Shown: positions 24,393-32,927 of the stretch, piece by piece
Position numbering within the stretch: position 1 is the first letter of the stretch
Layout: every line of letters starts with the position of its first letter
Origin: Allochromatium tepidum
GTDB lineage: Bacteria > Pseudomonadota > Gammaproteobacteria > Chromatiales > Chromatiaceae
Reading direction: 5' to 3'
DNA length: 64,000 bases
Assembly (NCBI RefSeq): GCF_018409545.1
Contig: NZ_AP024563.1
Coordinates: forward strand, 850,501-914,500
Notes under the pieces: model-generated
Databases searched by the model: none
What the model was told of the DNA's origin: nothing
What the model saw: the letters and a program-made list of their open reading frames with translations, nothing else
Program-made: the position numbers and the translations under genes

Positions 24393-25321
24393 GACCCGAT
24401 CTCAGGTTCCGGTCGAAGTGAGACGCTCGAATAGGGCGGAACGCGCTCGATGCGCCAGGCGACCGCCGCACGTCGCCAGAATGCGCGCGGCGAGCCGGCC
24501 TCCTCCAGCGGTTCCTGTCCGAGCAGATGCCAGGCCAGCCGCAGGGCGGGTAGCGGATCATCATCCTCGACGGGCGCGGCGGCCAGCGATTTGCTCAGCT
24601 TGCGTCCTTGGCCATCGAGCACCAGCGGGATATGGGCATGGCTGGGCGTGGGCAGTTCCAGCGCCCGTTGCAGTCCGATCTGGCGCGGTGTCGAGAGCAG
24701 CAGGTCGGCGCCGCGCACCACATGGGTGACGGCCTGCCAGGCGTCGTCGACCACCACGGCGAGCTGATAGGCGTGGAGTCCGTCGGCGCGACGCAACACG
24801 AAATCCCCGATCGATTCGGCGACCGAGTGGCCCTGTCGGCCCCGGATGCGATCCTCGAAGTCGATGGGATCGGTCTCGGTACGCAGACGCAGACTGCGCG
24901 CGCGCCGTCCGGGCGGCAGACCGTCGCGGCAAGTACCGGGGTAGATCGGCCCTTCCAGTCCGCAGCGGGCACGGGCGGCGATCTCGGCGCGGCTGCATCC
25001 GCAACCGTAAACCAATCCCAGCGCGTCCAGGCGCGCGAGTGCCGCGTCATAGGCGTCGAGACGCGCGCTCTGGAAGACCACAGGCTCGTCCCACTCGAAG
25101 CCGAAGGCGCGCAACGTGCGCCGGATGGCGTCGGCGGCTCCTCGAACCTCACGCGGGCGGTCCAGATCCTCGATGCGCAACAGCCAGACGCCGTCGTGGG
25201 CGCGCGCGTCGGCATAGCTCGCGACGGCGGCGAGCAGTGAACCGAAGTGGAGCGGACCGGTCGGGGAGGGGGCGAAGCGCCCCCGGTAGCCGGACGCGAC
25301 CGACGGGGCTTCGCCGTTCAT
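24344..25321 (-). CDS. gluQ: Glutamyl-Q tRNA(Asp) synthetase
   Basis: This truncated glutamyl-tRNA synthetase charges glutamate onto queuosine in the anticodon of tRNA(Asp). It has the HIGH-type motif (RFAPSPTGPLHFGSLLAAV), zinc ligands in VYGCGCSRAEI and IYPGTC, and the KMSKS-type GRKLSKSLA, but no anticodon-binding domain, with 325 residues. It lies 10 bases downstream of dksA, the conserved dksA-gluQ arrangement. The last 49 bases overlap the convergent cyclase gene. Together with queG at 46.5 kb it shows that this organism makes and uses queuosine. Confidence 0.95.
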   Translation of the reverse strand: MNGEAPSVASGYRGRFAPSPTGPLHFGSLLAAVASYADARAHDGVWLLRIEDLDRPREVRGAADAIRRTLRAFGFEWDEPVVFQSARLDAYDAALARLDALGLVYGCGCSRAEIAARARCGLEGPIYPGTCRDGLPPGRRARSLRLRTETDPIDFEDRIRGRQGHSVAESIGDFVLRRADGLHAYQLAVVVDDAWQAVTHVVRGADLLLSTPRQIGLQRALELPTPSHAHIPLVLDGQGRKLSKSLAAAPVEDDDPLPALRLAWHLLGQEPLEEAGSPRAFWRRAAVAWRIERVPPYSSVSLRPEPEIGSQAAAITRLRPLSLAR

Positions 25322-25331
25322 GCGGGAGGAC

Positions 25332-25766
25332 TCAGCCGCGCTGTTTCTCGCGGATCTCGTCGAGCGTCTTGCAGTCGATGCAGAGCGTGGCGGTCGGGCG
25401 GGCTTCCAGACGGCGGATGCCGATCTCCACGCCGCAGGCCTCGCAATAACCGTAATTGTGATTGTCGAGCCGGTCGAGCGCCTCGTCGATCTTCTTGATC
25501 AGCTTACGCTCGCGGTCGCGGGTGCGCAGCTCCAGACTGAACTCGGACTCCTGGGTCGCGCGGTCGTTGGGATCGGGGAAGTTGGTCGCCTCGTCCTGCA
25601 TGTGATGCACGGTGCGATCGACCTCTTCCATCAGCGAGCGCTTCCAGTCGAGCAGGATCGCGCGGAAGTGGGCCTCCTGATCGGGATTCATGTATTCCTC
25701 GTCGCTGCCGGCCTGGTACGGCTCGAAGGAATAGCCCTCGGCGTTGTGTTCGCGTGCTTCGGTCAT
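25332..25766 (-). CDS. dksA: RNA polymerase-binding transcription factor DksA
   Basis: DksA enters the RNA polymerase secondary channel and acts with ppGpp in the stringent response. The 144-residue protein has the coiled coil with the tip motif DPNDRA (DxxDxA) and the C-terminal zinc finger [10 protein letters not shown] ... [11 protein letters not shown] with two CxxC pairs. N-terminal [20 protein letters not shown] is typical. It precedes gluQ as in E. coli. Intact. Confidence 0.97.
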   Translation of the reverse strand: MTEAREHNAEGYSFEPYQAGSDEEYMNPDQEAHFRAILLDWKRSLMEEVDRTVHHMQDEATNFPDPNDRATQESEFSLELRTRDRERKLIKKIDEALDRLDNHNYGYCEACGVEIGIRRLEARPTATLCIDCKTLDEIREKQRG

Positions 25767-26025
25767 TGTGTGCTCCTCCCATGGACCGCCTCGGCTCTCT
25801 GGCCTGGATGCGGCTTGGATTCAGTGGCTCCCGGCGGCTCGAAAGCGACCTCCGCCGGCGGTCCGAGCCGAGAAAGCGTGCTTAAGTACCAGATCGCGCA
25901 CCGGCGGGCAACTGATCTTCGCTGTTTCGCGTGCCGGAAGCGATGCGGGCAAGCGCCGATTTGGGTAATCTTGCGTGTTCGGTTCATTCTGAGCGCTCAC
26001 GACGAGCGGACTGGAGCAGACAGGC

Positions 26026-26805
26026 ATGTATGGGTTCAAGGCACTCATCTTCGACGTGGACGGGACTGTCGCCGATACTGAGCGCGACGGTCATCGCCCC
26101 GCCTTCAATGCCGCGTTCGCGGCGGCCGGTCTGGATTGGCATTGGGATCCCGAACTCTATGGCGAGCTGCTGGCCGTAGCCGGCGGTAAGGAGCGCATCC
26201 GTTATTTCATGCGGCGTGCCGGGATCGAGCCGGAGCCGGGTGTCGATCCGGATGAGTTCGTGGCGCGTCTGCATCGCGACAAGACCGCGCACTATCTGGC
26301 GCTGTTGCGTCAGGGGGCGATTCCGCTGCGGCCGGGAGTGTTGCGTCTGTGGCGCGAGGCACAGGCGGCGGGTGTGCGGCTGGCGATCGCGACCACCACC
26401 ACGCCCGAGAACGTCGTCGAGCTGCTGGAGAATGCCGGTGCGCCGGGTCTGTCGAGCTGGTTCGAGGTCATCGCCGCCGGTGACGTGGTGCCGAACAAGA
26501 AACCGGCGCCGGACATCTTCACCTATGCGCTGGAACGGCTCGACCTGAAGCCCGAGGACTGCGTGGCCGTCGAGGACTCGGACAATGGCGCGCGCGCAGC
26601 GCTCGATGCCGGGATTCGCGCCCTGGTGGTCACGGTCAACGCCTATACGGTCGATCAGGACTTCGGCGCGGCGGCGCTGGTGGTCGATCGGCTCGGCGAG
26701 CCGGATTCGCCGTCTCGGGTGCTGGCCGGTGATCTGGGCGATCGGTCGCTGGTGGATCTGGCCGTGCTCGACCGGCTGCATCGCCGGGTCCACGGAGCCG
26801 GTTGA
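26026..26805 (+). CDS. cbbY: HAD-IA phosphatase, CbbY-like
   Basis: A haloacid-dehalogenase phosphatase of 259 residues: nucleophile motif FDVDGTVADTERDGHR, motif II ATTTTPENV, lysine and motif III in VVPNKKPAPDIFTYALERL and CVAVEDSDNGARAA. The cap residues and the ERDGHR context match CbbY, which dephosphorylates xylulose-1,5-bisphosphate, a Rubisco inhibitor; this is consistent with an autotrophic purple bacterium. No Calvin-cycle genes are adjacent, so the role is inferred from sequence resemblance. A GGAG ribosome site precedes the ATG. Its stop overlaps the next start (TGATG). Confidence 0.85.
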   Translation: MYGFKALIFDVDGTVADTERDGHRPAFNAAFAAAGLDWHWDPELYGELLAVAGGKERIRYFMRRAGIEPEPGVDPDEFVARLHRDKTAHYLALLRQGAIPLRPGVLRLWREAQAAGVRLAIATTTTPENVVELLENAGAPGLSSWFEVIAAGDVVPNKKPAPDIFTYALERLDLKPEDCVAVEDSDNGARAALDAGIRALVVTVNAYTVDQDFGAAALVVDRLGEPDSPSRVLAGDLGDRSLVDLAVLDRLHRRVHGAG

Positions 26806-27686
26806 TGGCGGAGCGTGCAATCGAAGGCCGGCCGATGGTGGAGCATCCGACGAGCCGACTGGCCGAGCGTGCGCATCGGGTCGAGCCCTTCCATGTGATG
26901 CGTCTGCTCGGGCGCGCCCGCGAGCTGGAGGCGGCCGGGCGTTCCATCGTGCATCTGGAGGTCGGTGAACCGGACTTTCCGACGCCTGAGCCGATCCCGG
27001 CCGCCGGTCGGGCGGCGCTCGACGCCGGTCTGACCCACTACACCCCGGCCGCCGGCTTGCCGGCCCTGCGTCAGGCGATCGCAGCGCACTATGCACAGCG
27101 CCATGGGGTCGAGGTCGATCCGGCGCGGGTGCTGGTCACGCCCGGTGCGTCCGGGGCGCTGCAACCGGTGTTCTCGGTGCTCCTGGAACCGGGCGATCGG
27201 GTCATCCTGGGCGATCCGTCCTATCCCTGTTATCGCCAGATGTTCGGACTCATGGGCGCCGAACCGGTCGCGGTGCCGCTCGGCCCGGAGACCGGCTATC
27301 GGCTCACGCCCGAGCGGCTCGAAGCGGCCTGGGTGCCCGGCACGCGCGCGGTGGTGGCCTCGCCGGCCAATCCGACCGGCGCGGTCACGAGCCTGGACGA
27401 ACTGTGCGCGATCCAGGCCATCTGCCGGGCGCGCGGAGCGGCGCTCATCGTCGACGAGATCTATCGCGGTCTGACCTATGGCGTGCCCGACACCACGGCG
27501 CTCGCGCTCGCCGGCGAGGATCTCTATGTCGAGGAGGCCGGAGTCGCCCTGACCCCAGATCAGGACTTCGGCGCGCACGAGTGCAACCGCCATGTCCGTC
27601 TGGCCTATACGCGCGACTTCGAGGTGCTCGACGAGGGCGTGCGGCGGATCGGCGACTTCCTTGCGGGCCTCGGATCGACAACATGA
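26805..27686 (+). pseudogene. Class I/II aminotransferase lacking its PLP-lysine region
   Basis: The protein starts as a normal fold-type I aminotransferase: LEVGEPDFPTPEPI, HYTPAAGLPALRQAI, VTPGASGALQPVF, SPANPTGAV and the cofactor-binding DEIYRGLTYG. After LALAGEDLYV it jumps (about 27519-27535) to EEAGVALTPDQDFGAHECNR, which in intact relatives comes some 90 residues later. The missing part contains the SxSKxxxMTGWRLG lysine that binds PLP. The frame is preserved, giving 293 residues instead of about 385. It cannot be a functional transaminase. It overlaps cbbY upstream and zapE downstream, so the deletion has left the operon readable. Confidence 0.82.
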
Positions 27687-28780
27687 CGCAATCGCTTCGA
27701 TCGACGACCTTTCAACCACGCGACAACGCCCAGCGCGAGGCGAGCGAACGTCTGCTGGCGCTGCATCGGCGACTGCTCCATGACGACAGCGGAACTCGGC
27801 AGGAACCCAGTGGCTGGCTCGGGCGTGTGCGGGCGCGTCTGATCAAACCTGCCCCGGTCGAACCGGTCCGCGGACTCTATCTCTGGGGCGGGGTCGGGCG
27901 CGGCAAGACCTATCTGATGGACTGGTTCGTCGAGGATCTGGAGTTGCCCGGCAAGCGGCGGCTGCATTTCCATCACTTCATGCGCGACATCCATGCCGCG
28001 CTCGCCGTGCTGCCCAAGCAGCCCGATCCGCTGGAAGTGGTCGCCGACCGGCTGTGCGCCGAGACGCGCGTGCTCTGTCTCGACGAGTTTCTGGTCACGG
28101 ACATCACCGACGCCATGATCCTGCACGGGTTGCTGCGGGCGCTGTTCGCGCGCGGCCTGACCCTAGTGACGACCGCCAATACCCAGCCGAGCGAACTCTA
28201 TCGCAACGGACTGCAACGCCAGTCCTTTCTGCCGGCGATCGCGCTCATCGAGCAGCACACGGAGGTCTTCGAACTCGACGGCGGGGTGGACTACCGGTTG
28301 CGGACCCTGACCCAGGGCGGGCTGCTGTTCGAGTCGGGAGCGGCGGGCGAACGTCAGTTGGCGGACTATTTCGCGCGTCTGACCGGCGGACATATCGAGC
28401 CGGCAGCGACGATCACGGTCAATGATCGCTCGATTCCGGTCAAGGGCATCGGCATGGATGTGATCTGGTTCGATTTCGCGAGTCTGTGCGGCACGGCGCG
28501 TTCGGCCGCCGATTACATCGAGATCGCCAAGGAGTATCACACCCTGCTGCTCTCGGACGTGCCGCGGCTCGATGCGAGCCAGGAAGCCGCCGCGCGCCGC
28601 TTCCTGCACCTGATCGATGAACTCTACGATCAGCGGGTGAAGCTGGTGATGTCGACGGCCGCGCCGGTCGAACAGCTCTATGCGGGCGGTCTGACCGAGT
28701 TCGCGCATGAGCGCCTGATCAGCCGCCTGATCGAGATGCAGTCGCGCGACTATCTGGCGACGTCGGCGGATCCGGGCTGA
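27683..28780 (+). CDS. zapE: Cell division protein ZapE (AFG1-like ATPase)
   Basis: A 365-residue AAA-type ATPase. Walker A is LWGGVGRGKTYLMDWF, Walker B VLCLDEFLVTDITDAM, and LTLVTTANTQPSELYRNGLQ plus SFLPAIALIEQHTEV are family signatures. In E. coli ZapE binds FtsZ and modulates the division ring under low oxygen or heat; mitochondrial AFG1/LACE1 are relatives. The ATG at 27683 overlaps the previous stop (ATGA); the open frame extends upstream to 27404 but that part is out-of-frame aminotransferase sequence. Intact. Confidence 0.95.
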   Translation: MTQSLRSTTFQPRDNAQREASERLLALHRRLLHDDSGTRQEPSGWLGRVRARLIKPAPVEPVRGLYLWGGVGRGKTYLMDWFVEDLELPGKRRLHFHHFMRDIHAALAVLPKQPDPLEVVADRLCAETRVLCLDEFLVTDITDAMILHGLLRALFARGLTLVTTANTQPSELYRNGLQRQSFLPAIALIEQHTEVFELDGGVDYRLRTLTQGGLLFESGAAGERQLADYFARLTGGHIEPAATITVNDRSIPVKGIGMDVIWFDFASLCGTARSAADYIEIAKEYHTLLLSDVPRLDASQEAAARRFLHLIDELYDQRVKLVMSTAAPVEQLYAGGLTEFAHERLISRLIEMQSRDYLATSADPG

Positions 28781-28830
28781 GTCGGTCGAAGCGAGTCGTT
28801 TCGGGTGGAACCGGGCGCGCTCGATCGCGA

Positions 28831-29049
28831 TCAGCGCGCGCGGTAGACGATACGGCCCTTGGTCAGATCATAGGGCGTCAGCTCGACCGTGACCTTGTCG
28901 CCGGTGAGGATGCGGATATAGTGCTTGCGCATCTTGCCCGAGATGTGCGCGGTCACGGTGTGACCATTCTCGAGCTGGACACGGAACACTGTGTTCGGCA
29001 GGGTCTCGGTGACCGTGCCTTCCATCTGGATGACATCGTCTTTTGACAT
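28831..29049 (-). CDS. infA: Translation initiation factor IF-1
   Basis: The 72-residue OB-fold protein is nearly invariant among bacteria: [60 protein letters not shown] and [11 protein letters not shown]. It binds the ribosomal A site during initiation. The start at 29049 is chosen by homology; the open frame runs on to 29181. It is transcribed alone, convergent with zapE. Confidence 0.98.
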   Translation of the reverse strand: MSKDDVIQMEGTVTETLPNTVFRVQLENGHTVTAHISGKMRKHYIRILTGDKVTVELTPYDLTKGRIVYRAR

Positions 29050-29474
29050 AAGTGGACTTCGTTGGAATGGCAAATGCGATCCTTGATACGGTGATTTTCG
29101 AGAAAGAGTCGCCCCTTTAGTCGCGATCGGCGCGGTTCGCTCCTCACCGCACCCTACGGGGAACTGTTTTCCGGAAATCACCCAAACAGCGGAAGTCTAT
29201 CACATCCGAAACCGGAGCGGCTCCCCTTCGGCTGATGGGGGGCGACCATAACTGATGCGTTGGCTTAGGAGCGTGTCGTTACAATGAGCGTCTTGCATGT
29301 ACACTTCGCCGCATGACGACAGCCACTCCAATTGATTGAAGGCTCGAGCGCCGAGGCCCAAATCCGCCGGATCGCTATCTGGGCTCGCATCTTGTGACGA
29401 CACTATCCGGAAACCGGACTCGCCACGCGACGGGCGGCTTCTCGCCGGGCGTGGCGAACCGATGGTCACTGGAG
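29050..29474. other. Intergenic region upstream of infA
   Basis: This 425-base stretch holds the infA leader and the end of the DUF2934 gene region. A hairpin lies at 29421-29456. An open frame on the minus strand at 29200-29469 shows no family features and is not called. No tRNA, repeat or clear promoter was recognised. Confidence 0.5.
29421..29456 (-). terminator. Stem-loop after the DUF2934 gene
   Basis: CGCCACGC (29421-29428) pairs with GCGTGGCG (29449-29456). It lies 18 bases after the stop of the minus-strand gene at 29475 and has the GC-rich stem of a terminator, but no T tract follows on either strand. A role in ending that transcript is inferred from position. Confidence 0.4.
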
Positions 29475-29921
29475 TCAGTGTCCGGTCATCACCCTGGCGC
29501 GCGCGATGAGCTCGTCGATCTCGCGCTCGGCCGCCGCCCAGTCCTCGGCCTCGTGACCTGGGGCGAAGCGGCGTTTCTCGGCCTTGTAGTAGGCCGCCTC
29601 GCGGATCATGTCCTGCCGCTTGGCCTCGGAGACCGTCGCCAGTTCGCGCAGACTGCCCTGGTGATCCGAGAGCCTGGGGGCGGTCGATGCGCTGGACTTG
29701 CCGCGCTTGGGCGTGGTCGCGGCCGGTGTCGCCGCGGCGGCGGACACCTTCTTGCCCGTCGATTTCGACGTGCTCTTCTTGGCCGGCGCGGACTCGGTCA
29801 TGTCAGTGGGTGCGGCAGGGGAGCGGCTGGACTCGGGAGCCGGACTCTTGAGAGCCGTGGTCTTCTTGGTAACAGCCTTTTTCGCCGCCGTCTTCTTCGT
29901 CACGATCTTGTCGTCAGCCAT
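29475..29921 (-). CDS. DUF2934 protein with lysine/alanine-rich tail
   Basis: The first ~85 of 148 residues form a low-complexity, strongly basic arm (MADDKIVTKKTAAKKAVTKK and later KKSTSKSTGKKVSAAAA), like histone H1-type or HU-tail sequences. The C-terminus is a DUF2934 domain: MIREAAYYKAEKRRFAPGHE followed by EDWAAAEREIDELI. The domain's function is unknown. The basic arm suggests binding to DNA or other polyanions. The start at 29921 was chosen because the upstream frame to 30116 lacks the composition of the family. Followed by a stem-loop. Confidence 0.8.
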   Translation of the reverse strand: MADDKIVTKKTAAKKAVTKKTTALKSPAPESSRSPAAPTDMTESAPAKKSTSKSTGKKVSAAAATPAATTPKRGKSSASTAPRLSDHQGSLRELATVSEAKRQDMIREAAYYKAEKRRFAPGHEAEDWAAAEREIDELIARARVMTGH

Positions 29922-30136
29922 GTCACTCGCTTGCCTCTCGATTCGGGGTGGCACTCGATAGGATACACAACAATCGGCGCTTCGCCGCGGTTTTTGTGTC
30001 GTCCGGGAACCGTCGACCGAGGTACGGGCGCCCGGATCGAGGGTGAACGAGTCATTGGTCATGCGCACGTGATGAATCCCGGCGCCCGGCTTTGCTATCC
30101 TTGGCCCCCATCCCAAGCCGTCATCGGGGAATTCTC

Positions 30137-31453
30137 ATGGCAACCGTTCATCACGCGCTCGTGCTGAATCTCCACCAGCCGCCGGGCAATCTCCAGGATC
30201 TGCTGGAACACCAGAACTGGGAGGCCCGTGAGATTCTGTTCGCCCTCGACCGCATCCCGCGCAGTCTCTGGGGGCGCGAGGAGCTGGCCCGCGTCCATCT
30301 GTCGCTGTCGGGAACCCTGCTGGAGACGCTGTCCGATCCGGTCTTCCAGGAACAGGTCTACGGCATCGTCGACTGCGGCTCGCTGTTGTGGCATTTGCAG
30401 AATCAGGCCCTGTTCGAGGTGGTCGGCACCGGCTACTTCCATCCGGTGTTGCCGCTGATCCCGGAGGCCGACCGGCGCGAGCATCTGGCGCGCTGGCTCG
30501 ACATCGCCCGCCATCTGCTGTGGCGTCCGCGGTTCCAGGGCTTCTGGCCGCCCGAGATGGGGTTCGCGATGGAACTGATCCCGCTGCTGCGGGCCTTCGG
30601 TTATCGCTATGTCTTCGTCGACAGCGAGCACGTCGAGCCGGTCGACGAGATGAGCTGGCAGGAGCTACGCTACCGGCCGCACATCGCCCGCTATGGCGAT
30701 GACGAGATCATCGTCGTGGTGCGCGACCGCGAACTCTCCGATGCCCAGGAATCGGGCATGGACGTCGACTGGTTCCTCAACGAGGTCGCCGAGCGCACCA
30801 AGTGGTGTGACTTCGCGCCCCTGGTCACGACCTGCACCGACGGCGAGAACGGCGGCTGGTTCCGCAACGTCACCGAGGGCGCGAACTTCTGGACCGCCTT
30901 CTATCTGCCGCTGCTGGATCGGGTCGCGGCCGGCGAGGCCGACGTCCGGCCGACCTTCGTCAGCGACTATCTCGACGAGCACGGCGTGCACGGCGAGGTG
31001 CGGGTGCGTACCGGCGCCTGGAACACCGGCTGGCATCACGGACGCGACTTCACCCAATGGATGGGGTCGGAGCGGCAGCGTCAAGCCGTCGCCGACTACG
31101 CCGAGGCCAGTCGCATGATCCATGACGCGCGCTGGTTCGCCGGCGAGCGCGGTGTGACCGAGGGGCCGGAGTCGGACGCGCTCGCCGAGGCGCTGTGGCA
31201 TCTGCTGCGAGCCGAGACCAGCTGCAATCTCTACTGGGGCGAGTCCTGGGTGCCGCGCGCCGAGGCCGATCTCCAGGCCGCGCGTCTGGCACTGGAGCGT
31301 GCGGTGCGTCTGGCCCAGCCGCACCAAGCGCCGCCGAGACCCGAGCCGGAGACCCCGGTTCAGGGGTCCGTTTCTCCAGCCGAACCGGCAGCCGCTGCAT
31401 CCGAACCACTCGCCAGTCAACCTGAAGGAGCCGAACGTGAACGCCATGCCTGA
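30137..31453 (+). CDS. Glycoside hydrolase family 57 protein (first of pair)
   Basis: The 438-residue protein has the GH57 (beta/alpha)7 barrel pattern: HHALVLNLHQPPGN at the N-terminus, GFWPPEMGFAMELIPLLRAF with the presumed nucleophile Glu, and LVTTCTDGENGGWFRN with the Asp/Glu-containing acid-base region. GH57 enzymes cut or rearrange alpha-glucans. The last ~40 residues are a Pro/Ala/Glu-rich linker (QAPPRPEPETPVQGSVSPAE). It overlaps the second GH57 gene by 17 bases, so the pair is co-translated and may act as a heteromer on glycogen. Exact specificity unknown. Confidence 0.9.
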   Translation: MATVHHALVLNLHQPPGNLQDLLEHQNWEAREILFALDRIPRSLWGREELARVHLSLSGTLLETLSDPVFQEQVYGIVDCGSLLWHLQNQALFEVVGTGYFHPVLPLIPEADRREHLARWLDIARHLLWRPRFQGFWPPEMGFAMELIPLLRAFGYRYVFVDSEHVEPVDEMSWQELRYRPHIARYGDDEIIVVVRDRELSDAQESGMDVDWFLNEVAERTKWCDFAPLVTTCTDGENGGWFRNVTEGANFWTAFYLPLLDRVAAGEADVRPTFVSDYLDEHGVHGEVRVRTGAWNTGWHHGRDFTQWMGSERQRQAVADYAEASRMIHDARWFAGERGVTEGPESDALAEALWHLLRAETSCNLYWGESWVPRAEADLQAARLALERAVRLAQPHQAPPRPEPETPVQGSVSPAEPAAAASEPLASQPEGAERERHA

Positions 31454-32909
31454 ATACATCGGAGACGTGCCCAATCTGTCCGGCCAGGAGGCCGAGGTCG
31501 CCCAGGTCGTCGCGCGCGGACGCGAGCGCGAGCTGTTCGCCAAACAGGGCGGGGTCGATTTCGGCGCCATCCGTGCCGCCGCCGCCATCGCGCTGCATCA
31601 GCATCAGCCGCTCATTCCCGCCGGAGGCGCGGATCTGCGCACCGCCGCGCTCATCAGCAATCTCCAGTACATGATGGAGAACCAACACATCGGCGACAAT
31701 CACAACGCGCCGACCTTCGTCTGGTGCTACAAGCGCATCGGCGAATTCGTGCCGCAGCTCATCGGCGAGGGCCATTCGCCGCGCTGTATGCTCGAATATT
31801 CGGGCACATTGCTGCACGGTCTGCGCAAGATGGGCGAGCATCACGTCATCGACGCCCTCAAGACCGTCACCTGCAACCCGGACTACAACTGGGCGGTCGA
31901 ATGGCTCGGGATGCCCTGGGGCCATGCGGTGGCGCCCTCGACGCCGGTGCAGGACTACCGGCTGCATGTGCGCGCCTTCCAGCATCACTTCGCCGCCATC
32001 TTCGGCTGGGAGGCGCTGGAGCGGGTGCGCGGTTTCTCGCCGTCCGAGATGGCGCTGCCCAACCATCCGGATGTCGCCTATGAGTTCGTCAAGACCCTGG
32101 TCGACTGCGGCTATCAATGGGTGCTGGTGCAGGAGCATACAGTGCACCGGGTCGGCACCGAGCAGCATCCCGAGCGTCCGCACATCCCGCACCGTCTGGT
32201 CTGCACCAACTCGCACGGCGAAACGGCGAGCATCATCGCCATCGTCAAGACCCAGGGGTCGGACACCAAGCTCGTGGCCCAGATGCAGCCCTGGTACGAG
32301 GCGCAGGGCCTGAATCGCGTCGATCTGGCCGGACGTTCGATCCCGCCGCTCGTGACCCAGATCGCCGACGGCGAGAACGGCGGGGTCATGATGAACGAGT
32401 TCCCGCCCAAATTCATGGAAGTGGTGCGCGCGGCCAGTCACTCGGCCACGCCGTTGATGAATGCCGGCGAGTATCTGGAACATCTGTTCGCCGCCGGCGT
32501 CGAACTGTCCGATCTGCCCGAGATCCAGCCGCTGTTCCACGATCGCATCTGGGCGCGGATGCAACCGGGCGACGGTCCCGAGAAGCTCAATCAGGTGATC
32601 GAGGATCTCAAGCGCGAGGATGGGCGTTTCCACATGGAAGGCGGGAGCTGGACCAACGATCTGTCCTGGGTCAAGGGCTACGAGAACGTGCTCGGCCCCA
32701 TGGAAGAGGCCAGTTCGCGCTTCAACGAGCGAGTCCTGCGTCCCGGCGTCGCGACCGACCACCCGGCTTACCGCAACGCGCTCTTTCATCTGATGTCGTC
32801 GCAGACGAGCTGCTATCGTTACTGGGGCCAGGGTCTCTGGACCGACTATGGGCGCGAGATCTGCCGCCGCGCCATCGAGATCATCGAGCGGGATTTCGCC
32901 AAATACTAA
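31437..32909 (+). CDS. Glycoside hydrolase family 57 protein (second of pair)
   Basis: A 490-residue GH57 homologue with AAAIALHQHQPLIPAGGADL at the N-terminus, RGFSPSEMALPNHPDVAYEF (nucleophile Glu in SEM) and TQIADGENGGVMMNEFPPKF. A GTG at 31437 is preferred to the ATG at 31446 because AAGGAG (31425-31430) is spaced 6 bases before it. It differs clearly from the first GH57 protein, so they are not a recent duplication. No signal peptide, thus cytoplasmic, in keeping with storage-glucan metabolism. A membrane protein gene follows 18 bases later. Confidence 0.9.
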   Translation: MNAMPEYIGDVPNLSGQEAEVAQVVARGRERELFAKQGGVDFGAIRAAAAIALHQHQPLIPAGGADLRTAALISNLQYMMENQHIGDNHNAPTFVWCYKRIGEFVPQLIGEGHSPRCMLEYSGTLLHGLRKMGEHHVIDALKTVTCNPDYNWAVEWLGMPWGHAVAPSTPVQDYRLHVRAFQHHFAAIFGWEALERVRGFSPSEMALPNHPDVAYEFVKTLVDCGYQWVLVQEHTVHRVGTEQHPERPHIPHRLVCTNSHGETASIIAIVKTQGSDTKLVAQMQPWYEAQGLNRVDLAGRSIPPLVTQIADGENGGVMMNEFPPKFMEVVRAASHSATPLMNAGEYLEHLFAAGVELSDLPEIQPLFHDRIWARMQPGDGPEKLNQVIEDLKREDGRFHMEGGSWTNDLSWVKGYENVLGPMEEASSRFNERVLRPGVATDHPAYRNALFHLMSSQTSCYRYWGQGLWTDYGREICRRAIEIIERDFAKY

Positions 32910-32927
32910 AACGCAATGGAGAATACG

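Noticed and set aside
27404-27682. Upstream extension of zapE
   Set aside because: The extension is the aminotransferase read out of frame; the ATGA overlap at 27683 gives the right start.
29200-29469. 89-codon minus-strand open frame
   Set aside because: No family similarity, no ribosome site and ordinary intergenic composition.
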